From NCBI GenBank assembly GCA_902729315.2, contig LR746274.1:8264537-8328536 (forward strand): 64,000 bases of DNA, given 5' to 3'. This document shows, piece after piece, positions 1 to 9,111 of this stretch (the first letter of the stretch is position 1; each line of letters opens with the position of its first letter). Source of the stretch: Spirodela intermedia (lineage: Eukaryota; Streptophyta; Magnoliopsida; Alismatales; Araceae). The notes under the pieces are model-generated. The model worked only from the letters and a program-made list of their open reading frames with translations, did not search any database and had not been told where the DNA came from. The translations under genes and the position numbers were made by a program.

Positions 1-1500
1 GAAAAGAGCCGCACAGCATAGAAATTGTAAACAAACAGTCTTGTTCTCAATTTGCCATTTCATGAATAGTTTATTTTGACTGGTGGATACAACATGAGAT
101 TGAATATGAGATTCAGGTCACTGGCAACCATGCCAAACATGTGTCTAGCTAATAAATATTTGATTTACGTTATCAATGTTATAAATGATCAATAACCTCT
201 TTCTGTTCCTAGGCACTGTATAAATAGTATTGGAATATCCAAATTCTGTAGGTTACCAACAGCCGGGGATTGTCAGTATTTTCAAAAATATTGTCCTCCA
301 TTATATTCCTACTTCACTTATTATGCCTAAAATCTCTGCCCTGTTCATTGCTTACTTGCGGATCCCACAAGCACCTGCCTTGCAACTATGGAGTCCGGGA
401 TGTTTCTCATTTATCACCTTACAGTTAATCATATATTCCAATTATACCGCAAAAACGAAAAGAAACTAGGATGACCCTCAAATCAGAAAATAAATTGCAG
501 AAATATATCTGGGGTCAATTGTTAATCTTATGAATATTTTCTCAAGGCATAAAGAATAATTTGACTTCTATGACGATGGCAAGAAAATAAGAGAATCTAT
601 TTTCTCTTATCTTTTCATCCTGTCTCTCCCCATCTTCCGCACTCTATTTAAACTTCCCTCTGATACTACCGTCCTGCCTGCTGCTTTAGAATTCCAATGG
701 TAGCAGCGCCTTGTAACAATATTTTTGGCCCTAGAAGCCTGTGATTCATCCATCATAATTCCTGTCAAGATTATTGCTAATAACTTTCTTCCTGAAGGTC
801 TTAAAATCTTGTTCAGTGTATCACATTTCCCCAACAATCTCTTAGCCTAAGACATCCACACGTGTAATTAAATAATGACCTACGATCCACATCTGTGATT
901 TTTCCAATCTACCACTGAGCATTCAATGAATGTCTGGCTTGTTCTCCTTCATCTTCCTTTCAAGATTCTATTGTATTTGTGCATGATCAATAAGTGTCAA
1001 CATTTCCCTCAGGCCCTCTCAACCAACGTATTGACCAATAGTCGATATAGCTGCCAACTTCGATACCTGTTTGAAGAATTTTCCAGTTTCTATTAATGCC
1101 CATACCCTGAAAGGTAATGATAAACCAACCAAGTCTCTATTTTACCATAACATGGGAAATCTCAACAATGGCTACATAGTTCATGAGCTAAGCCATTTCA
1201 TTCAACAGTTTGTTTAGATGAATTGGTGGCATAATTTAGAGACTAAATCGTTTCAATAAGTGATTTTCAAACAAAAAAAAAATCCCCTTATCCACAAGAG
1301 AAAAGTTTGGAATCACTGATACAATTGCAGAGCATCTTTCACCATATATTGTACTTACAGGAAAGTATTGTACTTTCAATGTCAGCTTGAGCATCTTTCA
1401 GCTTATATTAAGTTGTCTACAACCTTTAATTTGATAATCAAATGTCAATAGTTTTACTTTTAATCGTTGTGTGAGAGTGAAAAAGAAAAAAACTTTCCTT
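1..1500. other. AT-rich spacer with no recognisable gene
   Basis: I see no convincing exon, RNA gene or intact element here. The few open frames are short and have no family resemblance. The stretch could contain 3' parts of a minus-strand gene that starts near 4.4 kb, but I searched for the expected conserved motifs of that family and did not find them. Confidence 0.4.
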
Positions 1501-1639
1501 AAAGTGTCTCCAGACGAGGGTCCCCGCCTATATCTAGGAAGAAGTTGAGAACAATACGAGGGATCAGGTATTTACCCACATTAACACTTACTTGTATTGG
1601 CTTGGTCAGACCCACTTACTTGTAGAATATTTACCCACA

Positions 1640-2425
1640 TTAACAGTTACCCTCAAGTTGGCGAATATATATCAACCATGACCCGCTTGTCACATGAGAT
1701 ATTGATCTGTGGATTCAGTATGAGGGCAAATCCTCCGGCTCATTACAACTTCCCTTAAAAAATGGCAAAATACAACAATATGCTTGTTTTTTTCATAAAA
1801 ACTCGAGTTGCAAGGAATTAAGATGACGCCTTAATGTTTATAAAACTTGAATTCACTGGAATTCAGTGTCAAAATTTAAATGAGAGTTTTCAACCGCATT
1901 ACATCGGATGTTGTTTGAGGCACAGTTCTATATTCAAGCTCAACACAATGTTAAGATTACCTCCAATGGTAGATCTTCTACCAATCAGCATCAGAAAAAG
2001 AAACATTGTCTGTGCGTCCTCCATTGAAAAAATAGAGCCCTTTACTAGTAGAGCCATTTATGTACCTCAAAACTCCCAAGAAAACATCTCAACGAAACAT
2101 CTTAGGAAGCTATATAAATATTGTACAGTATTTCACGTTTTGCAAATAACTTTTCACCATGCAATATTTATTGATACAAGATCGTCGGTCAAAATTGCTT
2201 ATTTAAATGTTATCTTGTCTCTTCAATGCCTTCCAAGTCACCACCAGAAAAGAGGATGCTATCAACATAAATAATAAGAATACCTACTCCTAAAGATTGC
2301 TGGTGAATGAACACAAAGTAACTTGTTTGACTCCTAAGAAACCAGGATCTAATACAATTTGATTGAATTTCTTAAAACCACAGTGGAAAACATCACTAAA
2401 GGTCATAGATTATCTTCTTAAGACA
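1640..2425 (-). mobile_element. Degraded Ty1/copia reverse transcriptase / RNase H fragment
   Basis: Read on the minus strand, this stretch gives broken frames that follow a copia Pol polyprotein in the right order. Near 2350 there is a segment like CGFKKFNQIVLDP. Around 2255-2290 is ILIIYVDSILFSGGDLEGIE, which is the reverse transcriptase catalytic strand with YVDD changed to YVDS. Near 2050-2080 is LRYINGSTSKGLYF, and at about 1980-2000 FSDADW of the RNase H start. Several stop codons and frame changes separate the pieces, so no protein can be made. The stretch around 1640-1740, with its CAAGTTGG motif, resembles sequence next to copia LTRs, but I could not delimit an LTR pair. This is an old truncated insertion. 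Confidence 0.75.
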
Positions 2426-3120
2426 ACACATCATGATGTTGGCGTCCCTCAACACCCCCCTCCGCCAGGCAACAAAAGTTGGCAATTACTCCATATATAC
2501 TTCTTTATTTAAATAGAAAAAAGGTACTCTTAATGTCTGAGTGAAATAGAGGCCAGACATTATATAGAAATTCAAATAATTACATGAATCGCCCAATAGT
2601 ACCAAGAATTCCAACGGTATTGTGATCATCATTTAAGGTAGGTACTCATTTTTCTTAACTTTCTGACATATGATTTTTTCTAGAACAATGAGCACACTGC
2701 CAATGGCCATGCCAGCGAGCATTGCAACAGGTTACCCCTTGGTCATGGGAGATGGCTCCACTACAATGAAAACTAGATGTTAACATATAATTCTAGGTGT
2801 GTAATGTAAATGTAACTTTGTACTTCAAATGATGCTTCCGTGGCAACTTTAGGCTCATCAGTATTAGCAGTAGTGGCATTCATTATTTGTACACAAATTA
2901 CTTTCCAGCTACACGTGTAAAATAAGAACCTTTCACTTTGTTATCTTTCAAATTCAAAAGCATTCAAAGTGTAGACTAAAAATGAAAATAACAAGAGCAG
3001 CACAATGTGTATCTTAAATGGAGATATAGGATAGTAAATCCGGTCAAAATGTTTCCCTAACATAGAACTTGTTTTACTGGTAAGTCTGTGGGTTAAATAC
3101 TAAAAAAAGAGGAAATTTAT
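2426..3120. other. Spacer with short coding-like stretches
   Basis: No complete gene is visible. On the minus strand, two short stretches read like protein: one near 2830-2905 (start MNATTANTDEPKVA) and one near 2660-2745 (PVAMLAGMAIGSVLIVLEKI, preceded by a stop). I do not recognise them. They could be exon remnants of the broken gene to the right, or chance. Confidence 0.25.
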
Positions 3121-3124
3121 TTTT

Positions 3125-4000
3125 TCTACGGAAGCCATTAATGAAATTATCAGAAATCCGGAACTTTCAGGCTAAGCAAAATCTCCACAATTTATTTACA
3201 GGGATAAAGCCTCTTTAAAGGAGAAGGAATAAATTGGAAACCTTTGTATGTTCCAGTGATATTTCTGACAGAGTGTGGACCAAAGTTGCTTTCATCTCTT
3301 CTCATAATGGGCTGGTGAAAAAAAAGGAAATGAATACGGACTGATAGCATATAAAGCTAAAAACACTTTCAAAATCTAGCATAGAAAATAGGAAATTATC
3401 CACCAGGTTTAGAAGCACAAGCTTGCATAAGTTTTCATTACAAAAATTACTGCTCACTCTCACGCAAAGAGACTGACAAGATGAACTTTTGGAGGTAGAA
3501 ATGCATTTACTCAGCCATGTGATACACTGACCTAAAATTCATGGCCCCAAATTTTTATCTTCATGGTCAATCATATGGCAAAGCTTTCCAACTAGTTTGG
3601 TCCTTTCCTAACCGTTGTTTATCACAACCGTCCAGATAATTGTTTGATTGCTAGACATGTTGAAAAACATATATGAAGAAGTAAAGATGAAATGAGTGGC
3701 ATTTACTATAATTTGACAATTATGCTATAGATATGCTAAAGGTCTTATTGTGATAACTTTGATAGGCTTCACTCTGTCGCAGACATTACAGGGAGAGTTA
3801 GAGACCAACAGGAATCGTTCTTAAAAATCGATACATGATCTACAAAGAGAAATGATGTCAATTTCGTTCCATATTGTCCACAAAAATAGGCGATTGAGAT
3901 AAAATATACTCTCTTTAAAACCAAAAGGTGGGTTGTTCGAGGGTTAGCAGAGGGGCATGTCTCGATCAAAATATTGATCAGCTCTTCATTCATCACTTGA

Positions 4001-4036
<36 letters not shown>

Positions 4037-4369
4037 TTCGAAATATGCGAGGCATAAGAGTCTGATGAGGATCATATTCGTCAATTCTGCACAGGTTTCC
4101 TGAATTTTTTCTCTCCAAGTGCGTTGTGCGAGGATTATAGATAGGGAAAGAGAATAGCTGACCTCATCAATCCAGAAGGAAGAACCCGAAGACACCAACG
4201 AAGAAGACGAGGCCACCTTCTCCCTGATCGGCCTCAGGGCAGTCGCGGAGGCAGGGAACTGACAGACGACAATCAGCACACAGAACCCGGCAATCCCCTG
4301 CGTCAACCCTCTCCTCAACCTTCCCCTTTCCTTCCCATTTAGTCCCTCCCTACAGCCTTCACTATTCAT
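3125..4369 (-). pseudogene. 5' fragment of a FLY/Tul1-like transmembrane E3 ubiquitin ligase gene, apparently broken
   Basis: Exon 1 is complement(4163..4369), 69 codons from MNSEGCREG. It carries a hydrophobic segment at about residues 24-41 (signal peptide or anchor), then LRPIREK, and ends at WIDE before a GT donor. Exon 2 is complement(3242..3311), which joins in phase and reads RRDESNFGPHSVRNITGTYK. The order LRPIRE, then R-DE-FGP, then NITGTYKG is what I recall for the lumenal start of the plant FLYING SAUCER family, Golgi RING ligases related to yeast Tul1. The next expected exon begins with G-S/T-W-K/R-F and includes PDF. At 3125-3190 I see WRF and then VPDF in another frame with stops, so it looks decayed. 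The later lumenal motifs, membrane spans and RING domain are not visible to the left. A copia fragment lies downstream. The family call rests on memory of short motifs. Confidence 0.5.
4004..4031. repeat. (CT)n microsatellite
   Basis: A perfect CT dinucleotide run of about 14 units. It lies in the first intron of the FLY-like gene, just past the exon 1 donor. Confidence 0.9.
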
Positions 4370-4744
4370 GGCCGCCCTCCCGTGGCACTCCCTCCAATCG
4401 GAGGCTAACCCCCTCCACCACCGCCTCCCCCAAATTCACTAGCAAGAAACCCCACAATCCGATCACAGAAGAAGGAAGACGATGAAAAGCGCCTCCCTCG
4501 TCCCCTGCCCTGCCCTGCCCTCCCCTCTCCTTCTCCCGCTGGTTCTGCAGAGAGAAATTTGGTCTCAACGTGGACTGGAAGATTAGCAGGTAGGCATAGA
4601 GAGAGAGAGAGCGAGGAGGTCAAGGTATCGATTGCTTAACACGACATAAATGAAGACACCGAGAGCTATCACCGGCCATCTACGCGGTGGAGGAAGAACC
4701 AGAGAGGAGCCAACTCCTCCCCGCCGCCAACGCGACCAGCAAGA

Positions 4745-4781
<37 letters not shown>

Positions 4782-4960
4782 TGGGGGGGACCCCTGGACT
4801 GTGTCAACGAGAGGGAGAGGCGACGGGGTGATAATAATTTTTTTTTAATAATGGGCTGAGCGTTGCGTGATTTGATATACATCAATTTCCTTTTAAGAAT
4901 CTCTCTTCTTTTGACTTTCCCTCCCATCCTGCCCCCCCCCCCCCAACTTTGACTTCGAGT
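4370..4960 (-). promoter_or_regulatory. Probable 5' UTR/promoter of the FLY-like gene, with GA tracts
   Basis: This lies immediately upstream of the start codon at 4369 on the minus strand. It holds GA/CT tracts at about 4597-4616 and 4740-4782 and a run of 13 C at about 4932-4944. Open frames here are produced by the simple repeats and are not counted as genes. The promoter role is inferred from position only. Confidence 0.35.
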
Positions 4961-4961
4961 A

Positions 4962-5386
4962 CCCTCTCTCTCTTCCCCCCCTCTCTCTCCCTCTCCCTTC
5001 TCCCTCTCGCCCTCTCTCTCCCCCTCTCTCCCTCTCCCTCTTCCCCTCTCCCTCTCTTCCTCTCTTCCTCTTCTCTCTCCCCCCTCTCTCTCCCTCTATC
5101 TCTTCTCTCTTCCTCTCTCTCTCTCCCCCCTCCCTGTCTCTCTCTCCCCCCTTCCTGTCTCTCTCTCCTCCCCTCCCTGTCTCTCTCTCTCCCTCTCCCT
5201 TTTCTCTCTTCCTCTTCTCTCCCTCTCCCTCTCCCTCTCCCTCTCTTCCTCTTCTCTCTCCCCCTCTGTCCTTCTATCTCTTCTCTCTCCCTCTCTTCCT
5301 CTTCTCTCTTCCCCTCTCTCCCTCTCTATCCCTCTTCCCCTCTCTCCCTCTCTCCCTCTCTATCCCTCTTCCTCTTCTCTCTCTCT
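4962..5386. repeat. 425-bp pure polypyrimidine (C/T) tract
   Basis: Nearly every base of the top strand is C or T, in irregular CTCTCC, CCCTCT and CTTCCT mixtures rather than a single unit. The open frame across it encodes only Ser/Leu/Pro and is not a gene. It starts just after a 13-base C run. Such strand-asymmetric tracts can adopt triplex (H-DNA) structure. Confidence 0.9.
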
Positions 5387-5807
5387 TGTGTAGGGCCCCG
5401 GGGTTTGCTTATCACAGAAAAAGAGTGGGCCCCAGGTCGAACTGTTTATGGGACTCTCTCTCTGTCTTATCCATTTAATTATCACCTATAGACTAAAAAA
5501 TTGGGGATAATATTTTATTTAAATTAAAAATTAAAAAATCAGACGAATATTTAAGGTACACCTTCGCCAAGATAACAAATTGTGAATAATATATCCATAT
5601 TTATTCAACTACTTAGATATCCGAGTTGACAAAGAGGAGCCGTTGCTAGGTTCCTTTCGGAGAAGGCTATAACCACAAATATGTTACCTAGAATGGTAAT
5701 TGAATATTAAACAAATAATAGGCAGGCTTATCGTGCAAAGATGGAGGGAGAGGGAGAGAGAGACGCGGAGACGGCGACCCGCAAGCTTCTTTCTCCTATT
5801 TAAATTA

Positions 5808-6094
5808 AAGCTCTCTCTCTCTCTCTCTCTCTATATAGTCGGTGTTAATGGGCTCAGACGGGCCCGGGTTGAGTATAACGGGCCCGGCCCGGGATGCGCT
5901 CAAAATAAGCTTCAAACGGGCCCTGTACGGGCCAACTTAGCGCTGAAAAGAAGCTCAGAAAAGGCCCGTCCCGTCACAATTTAAGCCTCAGACAACTGCC
6001 CGGGCCCACCTCCCCAATCTGGTCAGATCTCGAACTTAAATAGGGTTTAGGCGGGAAGTCCCTTTCTTCTCAACATGTGACCAGCCCATGAAAG

Positions 6095-6143
<49 letters not shown>

Positions 6144-6300
6144 CCTCCCTCTCTCCCTCTCTCTCTCCCTCCCTCTCTCTCTCCCTCTCTCTCTCCCTCT
6201 CTCTCTCTCCCTCCCTCCCTCTTTATGTGTATATGGAGGGCCATTTTCTGGGCTTTCACTGGGCTTATGACATTATGGGCCTTATTGGGCCTGCCCAGTC
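5808..6300. other. CT tracts, GGGCCC-rich segment and TGGGCY cluster
   Basis: The segment opens with a (CT)n run and a CTATATAG box (about 5808-5838). About 170 bp follow with repeated GGGCCC / GGCCCGG palindromes, then a 135-bp CT tract (6096-6233), then four TGGGCY motifs within about 65 bp (6230-6295). TGGGCY (Site II) motifs are typical of plant promoters of growth and housekeeping genes. No gene start is visible to the right, and the FLY-like start is more than 1.4 kb to the left. GGGCCCGGG-rich segments also occur in some plant transposons, so this may be an element remnant. Confidence 0.4.
6096..6233. repeat. CT microsatellite and polypyrimidine tract
   Basis: A CT dinucleotide run grading into CTCCCT and CCCT mixtures. 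It sits between the GGGCCC-rich segment and the TGGGCY cluster. Confidence 0.9.
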
Positions 6301-6660
6301 ATCAAAAACCCTAATCATGACAAATTTACATCAGTATTGCCATTCCATGCTCTCATAGGTACATATTGATTGGGTCAATGCTCCTTTTTTTTCCTTGACT
6401 CATATCCAGCTCTAATTTTCATATCATTTTGTGATTTAATAAACTAGTAAATGTGTCTTTAAAAAAAATGAAAATACTCTAATACATACATATTTATAAT
6501 TTATGGATTTTAAATTCCAAAAAAATATGTGTAAATCCTATGCATCATTAAGGATACAAAATATTTAGAGGAGAGAGAAAATTTAAAATATTAATGTTCT
6601 TAATATTAAGAATTAGGTATGTGAATTTTTATGGCCTTACACTAGTTTTCATGAGAAAGG

Positions 6661-6835
6661 TGGGTTAACTCCCTTGCAAGATATAAAAATAAAGAGATTT
6701 TATAGTGATTTTGACCCACCTTGGCTACCCAAATCTCTTTATTTTTCTATCTTGCAAGGGAGTTGACCCACTTTGACAACCCAAATCTCTTTATTTTTCT
6801 ATCTTGCAAAGGAGTTGACCCACCTTGGCAACCCA
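6661..6835. repeat. Inverted repeat plus 52-bp tandem repeat
   Basis: The 40-bp arm 6661-6700 is the reverse complement of 6731-6770 with only two mismatches, separated by a 30-base loop. The right arm belongs to a unit repeated with a 52-bp period: TTGACCCAC starts at 6711, 6763 and 6815. A second copy of the right arm lies at 6783-6822. The left arm can therefore pair with either of two right arms. Confidence 0.85.
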
Positions 6836-7747
6836 ACTCTTGTGAGGACTGGACTCATAAATATTCACAACTTTTTGGCAAGTGTGATCACAAGACACGA
6901 AAGCAACCACATGTTTACCTCCAAAGTCATGCCTCTATTGGGCCAACACTCTAGCCTTTTGGCACCATCACATGTACAACTTGATTGCTCTAGGTTGCCT
7001 TTGTGGGCCCAATTGGATCTTTCTTAGAGGACAAAAAATGGCTTACTATTGGAAGTATGTGGCGAATGATCAAGGTTGAGTATATGGTAAGAATGTAAAT
7101 AAAGCTTTATAGTGGGCTGGTAGTGGGGTTGTCTTTCTAAGAAGGAAAGAAGAACATGGGCTTTGTTTGATTGTGGATGTAGCAGGATTCTTCAAACCAC
7201 ATGAATATGGTGTCTTCTGTTTTTCTCTCTCTATATCTTATTATTGCACTCCTTTTGCTATCCAAGAAAGGGACTCATCTCCTAACATATGACTATCAAA
7301 TTAGATCTTTCTTGACCATAAGCTTGGAAATATTTATATAGAAATTATTGCTTGAAAAAAATGCTCATGAAAGATGTTGACTATTTTTTTAAAACTATGA
7401 ACCCAATGTGGTTGTTAATCTTTCTACATAACATTTATTTCTTCTTTTGTAAGTGTTATAATGGTCCAAAAATTCAATTATGACTTTATGGTTATATTAT
7501 AATACTTTGTCTTATATTTATTTTGTCATGTACTATATTTGGAGCCAATATAGTTTTGATGCTCATAAAATATATAGATGCCACAATATGCTAAGAGTTT
7601 ATAAAAATATTAGCAAGGTATCTTTAAAATACTAGGAAAATTACATATACTTTATGTTTATAAAAAGGTATTTTATAAACATGCCAAAGTCCCTTATAAG
7701 CACATTATTGGTTGCAAGTTTTACTTAATCACTTTGTACATTATGCT

Positions 7748-7749
7748 AA

Positions 7750-7784
<35 letters not shown>
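7748..7784. repeat. (AAT)n microsatellite
   Basis: About 12 perfect AAT/ATA trinucleotide units in AT-rich spacer. Confidence 0.9.
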
Positions 7785-7968
7785 GATAAGCTACTAAGAA
7801 TACCTTTCCAATTAATCTTTGAAGTGTTGAGTAACTATTGGACAATGTTAAAAAAATGAATTATTTTTTTACTATTTAAAATAAAAAATATTAATAGAGA
7901 AAAATCCCTATGTAAGGACTTAACCCCCCTCAATATCTCACAAGAGGAAAAATCATTCTGATGACTCC

Positions 7969-7970
<2 letters not shown>

Positions 7971-8006
<36 letters not shown>
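7971..8006. repeat. (CT)n microsatellite
   Basis: About 18 perfect CT units in intergenic DNA. Confidence 0.9.
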
Positions 8007-8009
<3 letters not shown>

Positions 8010-9111
8010 GATATTAGCTAGTTGCTTACTTGATTGGTCATCTATAGATCTAAATCTACATAATATATTTAGATGAAACACTTGGGTGGGTAGAAATATA
8101 AAAATCTGATTCGAGGCTAATTGAAACATATGTTGAGGTTATAAAATAATGTAAGTTAATGGAATATAAGGAGGTGGTGTTCTTGAGAGAATGGATAATC
8201 TAAGTGGCCAAATTGTTATAGCTATTGATTCCACAAATTAATATGAAACTAAAGTTAAAAGGATAATCTAAAAATACAAATTTGATCCTAACACTCCCCC
8301 TCCCTCCCCTTTTTGCTCTTAGTTTCTATGGGAGCCTCCATCAAAGTAACAAATATGAGGTGAAGCTAAGGCAATTTGGTAAAATAGATGAAGAAACAGC
8401 CATTTATAGTAACATAATAATAAGAGTAGGTGGTGTCAATAACTACTAGGAGATGATGAAAAGCTCAAGATTTGAAACATAAAGTCAATGATAATATAAA
8501 TTTGACAATTTATGAGTAATGATAATCATAAGACGACTTTATCACTAAGAATTGAGAACTTTGATGAACAAAACATTTACATTAGTTATGATGATAATGA
8601 GGGGCTGATGAGGAATCATAACAGCTAAGATTAAGAGATTAAGTGGTTGATAATGTGATTAAAATGGTTATCAATTAAGAACCAATATAAACAAAAAACA
8701 ATGAAGGATGGGAAATCATATTTTTGTTAAATCATTAATTCCGGTCCCATTATTTGCTCCATGTTCTTACGTTGGGAGATAAGTCCAAAAATAGCCTTCA
8801 GAGCCATTGAGTTAGATGGTTAGGGTAGCAATCAACTATAAGATCGGTATCAATGATCTCTCTGTCTCTCTCTCTCTCGCCCTACCACTCTCCTAACCAG
8901 AGAAATTTTTTAAAAAATCAAACCTTCCAGAGGACCCAACAAGCAGGAAACAGAGAATAAACCTGAATGGAGCAAAGTACCGGCTTCTTCCCCGTTAAGC
9001 CCCAACGAAACAAGAGAGTAGCAACCAGCCGCAGGTACAGTAAAACCAGAGAAACGACTTACAGAGCTCTGGCGACTCTCTCTCTCCTGGCCTTGGCCGT
9101 GATGGGTCTCC

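Larger units (their letters stand above)
6301..8910. other. AT-rich intergenic region
   Basis: No exon series, RNA gene or recognisable transposon protein was found. It contains the inverted and tandem repeat at 6661-6835, an AAT microsatellite and a CT microsatellite, listed separately. The plus-strand open frames at 6.7-7.0 kb fall across the tandem repeat and have no family resemblance. Confidence 0.5.

Noticed and set aside
4949-5491. 180-codon open frame rich in Ser/Leu/Pro
   Set aside because: It is produced entirely by the CT tract; frames over CT/GA repeats (also at 4.6, 6.1, 50.6-51.1 and 62.8 kb) have no stops for compositional reasons.
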